Shown here one piece after another: positions 53,431 to 62,289 of a DNA stretch of 64,000 bases. The stretch lies in the NCBI RefSeq assembly GCF_030767025.1, contig NZ_JASITE010000014.1, positions 143,537-207,536 on the forward strand, read 5' to 3'. A model generated the notes under the pieces. The model had not been told where the DNA came from, did not search any database, and saw only the letters and a list, made by a program, of their open reading frames with translations. Position 1 is the stretch's first letter. Each line of letters opens with the position of its first letter. Origin of the DNA: Nocardia sp. CC227C (GTDB lineage Bacteria > Actinomycetota > Actinomycetes > Mycobacteriales > Mycobacteriaceae). The position numbers and the translations under genes were made by a program.

Positions 53431-54400
53431 ATCGCACCTCCGCACTCGCATAGCCGAAGAGTTTGCGGCCCTGTGACACCGCGTGGAGGGAGACGGTGGC
53501 GGTACGGCGGACGCGGTCGCAGGCGACGACCCGCCCACCGAACTCGATATCGACCGCGTCGGCCCGCGGCACCGCCAGATAGTGGACCTGGTTCGCGAAT
53601 TCGGCGCGATACTTGGTCACGGCGGCGGGGTCGCCGGTCCACGAGGTGAGATATCCGGCGGTGAGCGCCAGGACGAGCATGCCGGGCGCGACGACCACCG
53701 GCGGCCCGGAGGAGCCGGCGTGCTCCGCCGGGGCGATGTCTCCGATCGCACGGGCATAGGCGGCCAGATCGCGGCGGGTCAGAGTGGTGCTCGCGGTGGG
53801 CAGATCGGTGTCGACGGCCAGCCGGTCGAGATCGACACGGGTGTGCGGCTGCCGGGGGCGTCGCACCGGCGGGACGGTCGGCTCCCAGCCGAATCCGGCG
53901 CGCGCACCCGCCCCGAGATGCGGCCCCGCGGCCGGCCCGGTGCGCGCGAGCAGCGCGGTCGATCCGGTCTGCACCGGCGTCCCGTCCTGGTCGGTGAGGA
54001 CTCCGCTGATGGTGATGACGTCGAAGTCGTGGAACTGCCGGAACGACTCGAAGTAGACATCGCAGGTCAGCACGTCGCCCGCGAGCAGCGGCCGTCCGAT
54101 GTCCAGGGTCTGGTCGACATGCACGATGCGGTCGAGCCGGTATCCGGTGATCAGCGTCCGCAGGATCTCACGCCGGGCCTGCTGCCAGATCAGCGCCGCG
54201 AAGGACGGCGGGGCCACCACGGCGTCGAACCCCCAGCGCGCCGCCGCGGCTTCCCGCCAGTGGGCCGGGTGGTACGCCTGCACCGCCCGCGCGAACTCCC
54301 GAATCCGAGTGCGCTCCACCCGAAACGGCTCCGCGCAGCGGTAGTGATTCCCGACCAGCGCCCTGGCCTGCTCGGCCGCGCTGTGCACTGTGCTCGACAT
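53420..54400 (-). CDS. Double hot-dog acyl dehydratase (FAS1-like/MaoC-like)
   Basis: A 326-residue protein with two hot-dog domains, like a fused HadA-HadB 3-hydroxyacyl dehydratase. The N-terminal half has FARAVQAYHPAHW and VVAPPSFAALIW; the C-terminal half has YARAIGDIAPAEH, which keeps the Asp-x4-His hydratase diad (IGD..P.EH), and PPVVVAPGMLVLAL. It could act in mycolate-type fatty acid elongation or in catabolism of unusual acyl groups. Met 54400 has AAAGGAGA six bases upstream. Divergent from a lipase gene. Confidence 0.87.
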   Translation of the reverse strand: MSSTVHSAAEQARALVGNHYRCAEPFRVERTRIREFARAVQAYHPAHWREAAAARWGFDAVVAPPSFAALIWQQARREILRTLITGYRLDRIVHVDQTLDIGRPLLAGDVLTCDVYFESFRQFHDFDVITISGVLTDQDGTPVQTGSTALLARTGPAAGPHLGAGARAGFGWEPTVPPVRRPRQPHTRVDLDRLAVDTDLPTASTTLTRRDLAAYARAIGDIAPAEHAGSSGPPVVVAPGMLVLALTAGYLTSWTGDPAAVTKYRAEFANQVHYLAVPRADAVDIEFGGRVVACDRVRRTATVSLHAVSQGRKLFGYASAEVRFTP

Positions 54401-54491
54401 GAACGTCTCCTTTCGGTCCGTCGATGATTCGGCCGGACGCCGCGGCGGCGGCCGAATCGACGCCATTCCTGGAAATGTCACCGAAAGTCCG

Positions 54492-54511
54492 AAACCTCAT
54501 TGGTGAGGTTT
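54492..54511. promoter_or_regulatory. Inverted repeat between dehydratase and lipase genes
   Basis: AAACCTCA-TTGG-TGAGGTTT, 8-bp perfect arms in the 238-base divergent region. Candidate operator for the neighbouring TetR or PucR protein. Confidence 0.55.
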
Positions 54512-54638
54512 GTCAGAGTTCGTTCCCATCGCTTCGAGCGGCATTTTCCCCGGCTTAGCGTGAACGCGGTTTCAGCGCCGGGCATTTCGCTGCCGGTCGC
54601 GGAACCGGAAATCACCAGCGGCTACAGGAAGGCGCGAA

Positions 54639-55853
54639 ATGAGACGAAGTACCCGCCGTAGGACGGTCCAGGCGGCGGTCATGGCCGGAGTCTCGATGCT
54701 GGCCGTCGGATTCGCCGGAACGACCGTGCACGCCGAACCGGAATCCGGTCCCACCCAACAGCAGTTGGCCGATGCCATCGGTCAGGGATTGAACGATCCC
54801 GCCGCCCGGCCGATCGTCGATTCCGGCAGTGCGGGCTCCGGATCGGCGTGCACCTCGGGCAGCGGGGCGGGGTCGGGCAACGGCTCCGGCGACTGTTACG
54901 GCGGTTCCGGATCGAGTTCCGGCTCGGCGGGAGGGTACGCCTCCGACACCGTGGGGCACGGCCCGGCCATGACCTCCTGGGTGGCGGCATTCGGTCACGG
55001 CCTCCTCAACCCGGATGTCGCGCCGCCCGGCGCCAACGACTGGAACTGCAAGCCCACCGCGGAGAACCCGCGGCCGGTGCTGCTGGTCCACGGCACCTGG
55101 ATGAACGCCTACAACGGATTCGCGTACATGAGCCAGCCCATCAAGGACGCCGGATTCTGTACCTTCACCCTGAACTACGGGCGCTCGAACCTCATCGAGG
55201 GCGGCGGACTCGGTTCGGTGCTGCCCGGCGTCATGGGCACCGGCTACATCCAGGACTCGGCAAAGCAGTTGGCGGCCTTCGTCGATCGGGTCTTGGCGGC
55301 CACCGGCGCCGAGCAGGTCGACATCGTGGCGCACTCCCAGGGCGGCTCGATGGCGAACTGGTACACCAAGTTCGAGGGCGGCGCGTCGAAGGTGCACGAC
55401 CTGATCACCTACGGCGCGACGCATCACGGGACATCACTGCTCGGGATCGCCGCGCTCGGCCGCGCCATCAACAATCTCGGAATCGACGTGCTCGGCCTGG
55501 TCGAGATCTTCGTGGGACACGCCGGAATCCAGGAGACCATCGGCTCGGATTTCGTGAATCGGCTCAACGCCGACGGCGATACGGTTCCCGGTATCGAGTA
55601 CACCATCGTGGCCACCCGCTACGACGAGATCACCAATCCCTACGATCTGACCTTCCTGCGCGCGGGACCCGGTGCGCGAGTGGACAATATCCTGCTGCAA
55701 GACGGCTGTGAACAGGACCTGTCGGATCACCTCACCATGATGTACTCGCCGCGGTCGCTGTCCATCGCGCTGCGGGCGCTCGACCCGGTGCGGTTCCCGG
55801 ACCTGGTGTGCGACTTCAACCCCTGGCTGGTCGGCGGCGGCGGATCGCTCTGA
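54639..55853 (+). CDS. Secreted triacylglycerol lipase/esterase
   Basis: A 404-residue exported lipase. An Arg-rich signal peptide ends near AHAEP (residues 1-32); residues 60-100 are a Gly/Ser-rich linker (SGSGAGSGNGSGDC); the alpha/beta-hydrolase domain begins with PVLLVHGTWMNAYNGF (oxyanion region). VDIVAHSQGGSMANWY holds the nucleophile Ser in AHSQGG; DLSDHLTMMYSPRSL has the catalytic His. ATG 54639 has GGAAGGCGCG. Related nocardial lipases degrade host or environmental triacylglycerols. Confidence 0.9.
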   Translation: MRRSTRRRTVQAAVMAGVSMLAVGFAGTTVHAEPESGPTQQQLADAIGQGLNDPAARPIVDSGSAGSGSACTSGSGAGSGNGSGDCYGGSGSSSGSAGGYASDTVGHGPAMTSWVAAFGHGLLNPDVAPPGANDWNCKPTAENPRPVLLVHGTWMNAYNGFAYMSQPIKDAGFCTFTLNYGRSNLIEGGGLGSVLPGVMGTGYIQDSAKQLAAFVDRVLAATGAEQVDIVAHSQGGSMANWYTKFEGGASKVHDLITYGATHHGTSLLGIAALGRAINNLGIDVLGLVEIFVGHAGIQETIGSDFVNRLNADGDTVPGIEYTIVATRYDEITNPYDLTFLRAGPGARVDNILLQDGCEQDLSDHLTMMYSPRSLSIALRALDPVRFPDLVCDFNPWLVGGGGSL

Positions 55854-55938
55854 TCGTGACCGTGAGCGGGTTCACCGGGTGCTGACCACGGCCCGGTGGG
55901 CTCGCTCCACCGCTGTGCGATCACCTACCGCTGTGCGA

Positions 55939-56643
55939 TCACCCGGTCGCGCCGACGCGGTCCACCACGGAAGGCGTTGTGGGCGAGGAGGTTCGAGAGG
56001 CGCGCTGCTCGGCTTCCATCCAGGCGCTGATCATGCGCGCGGTCGACGCGATGGCCTCGCGGCGCGCCTCACCGTCGACATCCAGCGCCGAGGCGCGCAG
56101 CACACCCGCGAACCCGGTGTTGATCAGCACGAAGGTCATGACGTCGTACCGGTGATCGTCACCCGGGCCGAGCAGCTGGATCAGCAGCACCTTGACCAGC
56201 AGGCGCAGCCGTGGTTCGAATTCCGGCAGACCGCTGCTGTAGAACTGCACTCCGGCCACCAGGGCGCGCACCAGCTTCGCGTTCGCCACGAGCTCCTCGC
56301 TGAACACCTCCAGCAGCTCGGTGATCAATCCCGGCAGCGCGTCGAAGAATTCCGGGGTGACCTGTTCCATCGACAATTCGGAAACCCACTGGGTGAAACG
56401 GCGTTCCGAGCTCTCCAGCAGCCGTCCGAGCAACTCCTCGACGATGACGGAGCGATCGGAGAAATACCGGTAGAGGGTGCCGATGCTCACCCCGGCTTCG
56501 GCGGCGATCCGATTCGTCGAGGTATCGGCGATTCCGCGCTCCCCGAACAGGCGGGCCGCGGTGTCGAGAATGTGTTCCCTGGTCGCCTTCGCGCGTTCCT
56601 GGGTCGGACGACGGCGCTGCCTGACGGCCTTCGTCATCGTCAT
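55939..56643 (-). CDS. TetR-family regulator
   Basis: A 234-residue repressor with an N-terminal HTH (TREHILDTAARLFGERG, STNRIAAEAGVSIGTLYRYF) and a C-terminal ligand domain of the TetR_C type (VRALVAGVQFYSSGLPEFEP). It converges on the lipase gene and is divergent from the ABC1-kinase gene, with the 105-base gap holding both promoters. Its targets are probably one or both of these. Confidence 0.92.
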   Translation of the reverse strand: MTMTKAVRQRRRPTQERAKATREHILDTAARLFGERGIADTSTNRIAAEAGVSIGTLYRYFSDRSVIVEELLGRLLESSERRFTQWVSELSMEQVTPEFFDALPGLITELLEVFSEELVANAKLVRALVAGVQFYSSGLPEFEPRLRLLVKVLLIQLLGPGDDHRYDVMTFVLINTGFAGVLRASALDVDGEARREAIASTARMISAWMEAEQRASRTSSPTTPSVVDRVGATG

Positions 56644-56748
56644 CTCCTGTCGTACGGGAAAAGTCGAGCTTTGCTCATCTTAGGGTGTTCCAGATCACCG
56701 TGGTGCGGTATCTTGATGCGCCACACGTGGCACAGGGAGGTGCGCACA

Positions 56749-58137
56749 ATGGCCGGTCGAGTGCCCTCGGGGCGGCTGGAGCGAGGAACCCGTCTCGGTC
56801 GACTGGCGGCGGGGCAGGCGATGCGCGGGATCGGCACCCGGTTGGCCATGGTCGGGCGACCGGACGAGGCGCGACGAATCCTCGCGGAGCGCTCCACATT
56901 GCAGGCCGCGCAGCAACTGGTCGCCGTGCTCGGCACCATGAAGGGCGCGGCCATGAAGGTCGGGCAGATGCTGTCGGTGCTCGATCTGGATCTCGTCCCG
57001 GAATCCCATCGGGAACTGTTCCGGCACAAGCTCGCCGAACTCCAGGACCGCGCGCCGGTGGTCGAGTTCGCGCGGATGCGCACCGTCGTCGAGGACGGCC
57101 TCGGCCCGATGTCGAGGGTTTTCGCCGACTTCGACGAGGAACCGATCGCCGCGGCCTCGATCGGGCAGGTGTATCGGGCGCGGCTGCGCGACGGCCGCAC
57201 GGTCGCGGTGAAGGTGAAGTATCCCGACGTGGATCGGGCGGTGGAAGCCGATATGCGCAATCTCGGCATGATCAGCGGACTGCTGCACGCCGTATTGCCC
57301 AGTGCCGGTGACGCTTCGGTGCTGGACGAGATCAGCCGCAATATCGGCGGCGAACTCGACTATCTGCGGGAAGCGCGCAATCAGCACCGCGTCGCGTCGC
57401 GCTACCGCGGCCATCCCCTCATCATCGTCCCGGACAGCATCGCCGAATACTGCACCCACAATGTTCTCGTCACCGAGTTCCTCGACGGGGAGCCCTTCGA
57501 GCACATCCGCTCCCTGCCCGCCCACGACCGGGACCGTATCGGGGAGCTGATCTACCGCTTCTACATCACGTCGTTGTTCGCCGACTACGAGTTCTGCGGT
57601 GATCCGCATCCGGGAAATATCCTGTTGCACTCCGACGGTCGGCTCGGATTCGTCGACTTCGGCCTCTACCACCAGATGAACCCGGTCGACGTGGAATTCG
57701 AGCGTACCGGAATGCGCGCCGCCGCCGAACAACGCGCCGAGGACCTGTACCGGCACTGGGTCGAGCGCGGCATCATCGCCACGGATGCGGGCGTCACCGC
57801 GCGGGAATGCCTCGACTACGTGTGGGCGGCGGCCGGCTGGCATCTGCTCGACGAGGACATCACCCTCACCCCGGAGTGCGCCACCGGCGCGGTGGTGTGC
57901 GCCATCGACCCTCGGATGTCCGAATTCCGGGGTATGCGACAGCAATCGCTGCCGCGCGAACACGTGTTCTCCCGCCGCACCGATCTGTGGACGTGCGCCG
58001 TGCTCGGGCGTCTGGAGGCGACCAACAACTGGCATCGGCTCGCCCGCGAATGGCTCTACCACGAGCCACCGGAGACCGAGATCGGGCGGACGATCGCGCA
58101 CTGGCACCGCGACCGGGCCCGACGAACCGTCCGCTAG
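56749..58137 (+). CDS. ABC1/UbiB-family atypical kinase
   Basis: A 462-residue protein-kinase-like ATPase. MKVGQMLSVLDLDLVP is the KxGQ signature helix, AAASIGQVYRARLRDG replaces the Gly-rich loop (Ala-rich, family typical), VAVKVKYPDVDRAVEADM has the ATP-site Lys, and CGDPHPGNILL with FVDFGLYHQM the catalytic and metal-binding Asp. Family members affect quinone or isoprenoid-lipid biosynthesis; actinobacterial substrates are unknown. ATG 56749 has GGGAGG eight bases upstream. Its last four bases overlap the convergent receiver gene. Confidence 0.93.
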   Translation: MAGRVPSGRLERGTRLGRLAAGQAMRGIGTRLAMVGRPDEARRILAERSTLQAAQQLVAVLGTMKGAAMKVGQMLSVLDLDLVPESHRELFRHKLAELQDRAPVVEFARMRTVVEDGLGPMSRVFADFDEEPIAAASIGQVYRARLRDGRTVAVKVKYPDVDRAVEADMRNLGMISGLLHAVLPSAGDASVLDEISRNIGGELDYLREARNQHRVASRYRGHPLIIVPDSIAEYCTHNVLVTEFLDGEPFEHIRSLPAHDRDRIGELIYRFYITSLFADYEFCGDPHPGNILLHSDGRLGFVDFGLYHQMNPVDVEFERTGMRAAAEQRAEDLYRHWVERGIIATDAGVTARECLDYVWAAAGWHLLDEDITLTPECATGAVVCAIDPRMSEFRGMRQQSLPREHVFSRRTDLWTCAVLGRLEATNNWHRLAREWLYHEPPETEIGRTIAHWHRDRARRTVR

Positions 58138-58622
58138 CGCTCGGCGAGCGTCCGGCGGCGGAACTCCCGCATCAGCACCGGGGTGGCGTGGCTGTCCAAA
58201 TAGGAATCGCCCGCGGCCACGGCCTTCACCGAGTCGGCGAGTGCCAGGCCGGTGAGGTCCTTGACGATATAACCGGCCGCGCCCGCACCGACGGCGTCGA
58301 GCATGGCGCCCGCGCTGATATCGGAGGTCAGGATGAGAAAGCGGGTGGCGTCGGCGCCCGGGAGGCTCCGGCACAACTCCAGCCCGTCCCCGTCCGGCAG
58401 CTGCGGCTCGAGAATCACGACATCGGGTCGCAGCTCGGCGATGAGCAGCCGGGCCTGGTCGAGGGTGGCGGCCGCACCCGCCACCGATACCGCGGGGTCG
58501 AGGTCGAGCAGGTCGCGGACGGCGCGTCGGACCGCGCGCTCCTTGTCGACCAGGAGCACGCGAACCCGGTCCCGGGCGGCGGGGCGCGGGTGGCCGGAGC
58601 GATAGTGCGAGGTGGTGCTCAT
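58134..58622 (-). CDS. Stand-alone response-regulator receiver protein with Glu at the phosphorylation site
   Basis: A 162-residue protein. Residues 20-140 are a NarL/DevR-type receiver: VLLVDKERAVRRAVRDLLD, PDVVILEPQLPDGDGLELC, FLILTSDISAGAMLDAVGAG and YIVKDLTGLALADSVKAVAA. Asp26 remains, but its partner is Lys27, and Glu72 replaces the phosphorylated Asp; Thr99 and Lys121 are conserved. No HTH domain follows; only a short basic tail (REFRRRTL). It could be permanently in an active-like state, working through protein contacts. Met 58622 is taken from the conserved start. Overlaps the kinase gene tail to tail. Confidence 0.88.
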   Translation of the reverse strand: MSTTSHYRSGHPRPAARDRVRVLLVDKERAVRRAVRDLLDLDPAVSVAGAAATLDQARLLIAELRPDVVILEPQLPDGDGLELCRSLPGADATRFLILTSDISAGAMLDAVGAGAAGYIVKDLTGLALADSVKAVAAGDSYLDSHATPVLMREFRRRTLAER

Positions 58623-58944
58623 GTCTCCACGATCCACTCGCCGACCTGGCGGCAACCGATGAGAAAGCAACTCGCCGAGAGGACTTTCGGCACCGAAATG
58701 TCGGGCACGTCGCGCCCGCCGGTCGCCCGCCCGCGCGAGGCGCCGGTGAGCGGCTCCCCGCGCTGACCCGCGGACGAATCAGGACAGGGGCAGGACCCCG
58801 GAGAGCGGGCCGCGGCGTGGCGGCGATCGCCCGGGGTCGGCCATATCTCGGGGCTTACCACATGGTGTGCCACCCCGATGCGGTGAAGGAGCGCCCGCCC
58901 CCGCCGCCCGCTAGGCTGGTCGCGGATCTCGATCAGGAGGGCGC
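58623..58944. other. 322-base stretch without a recognised gene
   Basis: On the minus strand an 84-codon frame (58619-58873) ends in an ATGA overlap with the receiver start, but it is Pro/Arg/Ser rich, has no ribosome site seen, and matches no family. A GATCAGGAGGGCGC ribosome site for the plus-strand gene at 58945 stands at the right end. Confidence 0.5.
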
Positions 58945-59292
58945 ATGAATCCGAAAGCGGTCGCGGGACGATTGGTCGGCGGAGTCAACGGCGCGGTGGT
59001 CGCGCTGCTGCGCATGCCGGTGGTCGGGTCGGTCCTGGGGCGGGGCTTCACCGAGATCACCTATGTCGGCCGCCGCTCGGGCAAGACCTTCAGCACCCCG
59101 GTCAACTATTGGCGTTCGGGCGACGTCCTGAAGATCGGGGTCGCCATGCCGGACAGGAAGTCCTGGTGGCGCAATTTCCAGGACGAGGGCGGCCCCATCA
59201 CCATGCGCCTGGCCGGTGAGGACCGCACCGGGCGCGCGAAAGCACGCCGCGACGAGCGCGGCCGGGTGACGGTCGAGGTACGGCTCGACTAG
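58945..59292 (+). CDS. Deazaflavin (F420)-dependent nitroreductase-family protein
   Basis: A 115-residue protein of the DDN family found in mycobacteria and nocardiae. ITYVGRRSGKTFSTPVNYW binds the F420 phosphate-lactate tail and SWWRNFQDEGGPITMRLAGE is the family signature. Small proteins like this bind F420H2 and reduce quinones or nitro compounds, or bind FMN. ATG 58945 has AGGAGG six bases upstream. It stands alone on its strand. Confidence 0.9.
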   Translation: MNPKAVAGRLVGGVNGAVVALLRMPVVGSVLGRGFTEITYVGRRSGKTFSTPVNYWRSGDVLKIGVAMPDRKSWWRNFQDEGGPITMRLAGEDRTGRAKARRDERGRVTVEVRLD

Positions 59293-59307
59293 CGCCGCCG
59301 ACGCCGG

Positions 59308-59754
59308 TCACGAACGGCGGCGCTCCCGGGGTGCGAGGGCGGCCAACAACGCGATGAGCAGGCCGCCGCCGAACAGGTACAGACCCCAGGTGCCGGAGAA
59401 CAGATCGCGGGCGCTGTCGCGCAGCTGATCGTCGAACCGCTCGTTCAACCGCCAGGTCAATGCGGCGAGACCGGCCAGCCCCGCGAGGATGCCCAGCCAG
59501 GCGACCCCGCGCGACCCGGTCAGCGCGGCCAGCATCACCGCTGCGGCGGCGCCGAGCAGCACGATGGCGAGCGAGGACCACAGCGCCGCGTTCTGCTCAC
59601 CGAGCTGTTCGAGCGTGACACCCGGCGCGAAACCCTCGCGCAGGTCCTCGAACCGCACATCCCGCGCCTGAACCGTCGAGATGAGCGGCCCGAACGCCCC
59701 GACACCCATCGCGATGGCGACCACGAACAGCAGCAGATGGACCGAAGTGCGCAT
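59308..59754 (-). CDS. Hypothetical membrane protein (four helices)
   Basis: A 148-residue protein with hydrophobic segments at about residues 4-26, 60-80, 83-100 and 121-141 and a charged loop between the first two (DVRFEDLREGFAPGVTLEQL). No family was recognised. Convergent with the deazaflavin gene, leaving 15 bases between stops. Confidence 0.75.
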   Translation of the reverse strand: MRTSVHLLLFVVAIAMGVGAFGPLISTVQARDVRFEDLREGFAPGVTLEQLGEQNAALWSSLAIVLLGAAAAVMLAALTGSRGVAWLGILAGLAGLAALTWRLNERFDDQLRDSARDLFSGTWGLYLFGGGLLIALLAALAPRERRRS

Positions 59755-59808
59755 AACTCAACGGTATGCCCGAAAAGACGTTTTGGGGCGCATTAGCGCT
59801 TCGGATGT

Positions 59809-60816
59809 TCAGGGCAGGCGTACCAGCATCTTGCCGGTGTTGGCGCCGCGCATCATGGCGAGGAAGGCGTCGACGGCGTTGTCGATGCCGTCGACCACGG
59901 TCTCCTCGGTGGCCAGGGTGCCCTCGGCCAGCCATGTAGCGGCCTGGGGGATGAACTCCGGGGCCAGGTGCAGGTGGTCGCTGACGTTCATACCGCGCAG
60001 GGTGATCCGCTTGCCGATGGCGAGGGGGAGGTGCTTGGGGCCGGGGCGCAGTTCGGTGTCGTTGTAGACCGAGATCGCACCGCAGAGGGCGATGCGACCG
60101 TAGCGGTTCATGGTGACCAGGGCGGCATCGAGATGGTCGCCGCCGACATTGTCGAAGTAGACGTCGATGCCGTCGGGGGCGGCCTTGCGCAGCTGTTCGA
60201 CGAGATCACCGGTGCGGTAGTCGATTCCGACGTCGTAGCCGAACTCCTCGGTGAGACGGCGTACCTTCTCCGGGCCGCCCGCCGAGCCGATCACGGTGCT
60301 GGCGCCCAGTTTTCGGGCCAGCTGACCGGCGACGGAGCCGACCGCGCCCGCCGCACCGGAGATGAAGACCACATCGCCCTCGCGCACCGGGGCGATCTCT
60401 TTCAAACCACCCCAGGCGGTGAGACCGGTGGTGCCGAGGACGCCCAGATAGGCTTGCGCCGGAGCGAGATTCGGGTCCACCACCTGTGCCTGCGCGGCGT
60501 CGAGCAGCGCGTATTCCCGCCAGCCCTGGAAGTGTGACACGGTCGCGCCGACCGGGACATCGTCCGACCCCGAGGCCACCACGGTGCCGACCGCCGAACC
60601 GGTCATCGCCTCGCCGAGCTCGAACTGCGGAATGTAGGACTCGCCCTCGTTCATCCGGCCGCGCATATACGGATCCACGGAGACGAAGTCGTTGCGCACC
60701 ACGACCTGGCTCGGACCCGGATCGGGCACGGTGGTGGTGACGAGGGAGAAATCGGTGGGCACCGGCTCGCCGACGGGACGGGCGACGAGATGCCATTCAC
60801 GGCTGGAAAAGGACAT
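59809..60816 (-). CDS. NADP-dependent medium-chain oxidoreductase (2-alkenal reductase type)
   Basis: A 335-residue zinc-free MDR protein. VSVDPYMRGRMNEGESYIPQ and LGVLGTTGLTAWGGLKEIAP are typical of leukotriene B4 dehydrogenase/CurA enzymes; ISGAAGAVGSVAGQLARKLG is the NADPH motif and YFDNVGGDHLDAALVTMNRY the substrate loop. It reduces the C=C bond of enals or enones. Its start is 56 bases downstream of a TetR gene on the same strand, probably one unit with DJ-1 and TetR upstream. Confidence 0.94.
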   Translation of the reverse strand: MSFSSREWHLVARPVGEPVPTDFSLVTTTVPDPGPSQVVVRNDFVSVDPYMRGRMNEGESYIPQFELGEAMTGSAVGTVVASGSDDVPVGATVSHFQGWREYALLDAAQAQVVDPNLAPAQAYLGVLGTTGLTAWGGLKEIAPVREGDVVFISGAAGAVGSVAGQLARKLGASTVIGSAGGPEKVRRLTEEFGYDVGIDYRTGDLVEQLRKAAPDGIDVYFDNVGGDHLDAALVTMNRYGRIALCGAISVYNDTELRPGPKHLPLAIGKRITLRGMNVSDHLHLAPEFIPQAATWLAEGTLATEETVVDGIDNAVDAFLAMMRGANTGKMLVRLP

Positions 60817-60871
60817 GACAAGGCTCCAAAGATGTTGGGGGAAAAAATGATGGGGAAAAGTGTTCAGGTAT

Positions 60872-61420
60872 TCAGGCGGCGAGCAGGCCCGCGAGCAGCG
60901 CGGTGACACCGTCGTCGAACAGTCGCCGCGCCTGCTGCGGCATCTGCTCGAGCCCGACCACGAGCGCAATGCTCAGATCGGCCGCCACTTCGGGGGACAC
61001 CGAGGGCGCGGTCCCCGCGTCGGCGAACAACCGCACCAGCAGGGCGCGCAGTTCGACGGTGTAGTCGACACAGATGTCACCGAACAGCCGCGCCTTCTCG
61101 TCGATCAGTTCGGTCGCGTGCGGGGAGTCCTCGGTCAACCGCAACACCAGGTCGAGTTTGGCCGCGAGCACTCCGCGAATACGTTGTGCGGCAGGTTCAT
61201 CCGACTCGGCCGCCGCCTGCGCCCGCGCGAACGCCTGCGCGTGCAGCCGCTGCGCGAGTTGGCGCACGGCATCGTCCTTGCCGCGCACGTACTGGTAGAC
61301 CGCCGACCGCGAGACGCCCATGGTGCGGGCGATGTCATCGACGGTGGTGCGTTTGACGCCGTAGCGCCCCAGGCACTCGTAGGTCGCGTCGAGGACCTCG
61401 TCGAGACGGTCGGTGGACAT
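60872..61420 (-). CDS. TetR-family regulator
   Basis: A 182-residue repressor. LDEVLDATYECLGRYGVKRT, TVDDIARTMGVSRSAVYQYV is the HTH (in two parts). It lies between the DJ-1-like gene (three bases upstream) and the enal reductase, and may control the unit through the repeats at 62136-62176. The C-terminal ligand domain is not diagnostic. Confidence 0.92.
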   Translation of the reverse strand: MSTDRLDEVLDATYECLGRYGVKRTTVDDIARTMGVSRSAVYQYVRGKDDAVRQLAQRLHAQAFARAQAAAESDEPAAQRIRGVLAAKLDLVLRLTEDSPHATELIDEKARLFGDICVDYTVELRALLVRLFADAGTAPSVSPEVAADLSIALVVGLEQMPQQARRLFDDGVTALLAGLLAA

Positions 61421-61423
61421 GGT

Positions 61424-62119
61424 TCAGGCCAGCTTCCTCGATAGTTCCTCGGCGACACCGGCCGATGACGCCGGATTCTGTCCGGTGACCAGATTACGGT
61501 CGACCACCACATTGGGCGCCCACGGGTCACCCGTGCGGAAGTCCGCACCGATCTCGATCAGCCGATCCTGTAGCAGCCAGCGCGCCTTGTCGGCGAGCCC
61601 GCCCTGCACCTCTTCGGTATTGGTGAACCCGGTCAGCGCGTACCCCGCGAAGGCATTGGCCCCCGCGGCCGTGGTGGCGGCCAGCAGTGCGGCGGGCGCG
61701 TGGCAGACCACGGCCAACGGTGTGCCGGACGTCAGGGCGGCGACCAGCAGCCGGCCGGAGTCGGCGTTCACCGCGAGGTCCTCCATGGGCCCGTGACCGC
61801 CGGGATAGAACACCGCGTCGAACTCCGCCGGTTCGACGTCCTCGAGCCGGACGGGACTGTTCAACTCGGCGCTGTCCCGGATCACCGCGGCCCGATGGTC
61901 GGCGACCTCCTGCCCGCCATTGGCGTCCGGTGCGAGGCTGCTCCGGTCGACCGGCGGAACCACACCCCCGGGTGTGGCGACCACAATGTCGTGACCAGCG
62001 GACTTCAGCGTCTCGAAGGGGACCACGAACTCCTCGGCCCAGAACCCCGTCGGATGCTTGCTGCCATCCGCGAGCGTCCAGTGGTCCGACCCGGTCATCA
62101 CGAAGAGAATCTTGGACAT
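61424..62119 (-). CDS. DJ-1/PfpI-family protein (class I glutamine amidotransferase-like)
   Basis: A 231-residue protein. LAVVCHAPAALLAAT has the nucleophile Cys in the elbow, GGHGPMEDLAVN and VFYPGG the oxyanion and Glu regions; TGSDHWTLADGSKHPTGFWA is the N-terminal block of the Hsp31/glyoxalase III type. Likely role: removal of methylglyoxal or repair of glycated proteins, fitting with the enal reductase downstream. Met 62119 has AAAGGA six bases upstream; the frame extends 24 bases more. Confidence 0.92.
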   Translation of the reverse strand: MSKILFVMTGSDHWTLADGSKHPTGFWAEEFVVPFETLKSAGHDIVVATPGGVVPPVDRSSLAPDANGGQEVADHRAAVIRDSAELNSPVRLEDVEPAEFDAVFYPGGHGPMEDLAVNADSGRLLVAALTSGTPLAVVCHAPAALLAATTAAGANAFAGYALTGFTNTEEVQGGLADKARWLLQDRLIEIGADFRTGDPWAPNVVVDRNLVTGQNPASSAGVAEELSRKLA

Positions 62120-62135
62120 AAGGTCCTTTCCACAA

Positions 62136-62176
62136 TCTGACATTCTGTGCAGATTTCGTCAGTAGCGACAGCTACT
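62136..62176. promoter_or_regulatory. Candidate operators of the DJ-1/TetR/reductase unit
   Basis: TCTGACATTCTGTGCAGA (62136-62153) is a near palindrome, and AGTAGC-GACA-GCTACT (62161-62176) a perfect 6-bp inverted repeat. Both lie 17-57 bases before the DJ-1 start, in the place where the linked TetR should bind. Confidence 0.6.
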
Positions 62177-62289
62177 ACGCTAGACCCGCGTCGAGTATTC
62201 CCGCACGGTGACGCTTGCCACGGGATTGCTGGCAAACCGATAGCGAACTAGCATGGCGAATGGGTCGGGGTTACCCCTTGGAGGCTGCC

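Noticed and set aside
58619..58873. 84-codon minus-strand frame overlapping the receiver start (ATGA)
   Set aside because: The overlap is suggestive, but composition is Pro/Arg rich, no ribosome site was seen and no family matches.
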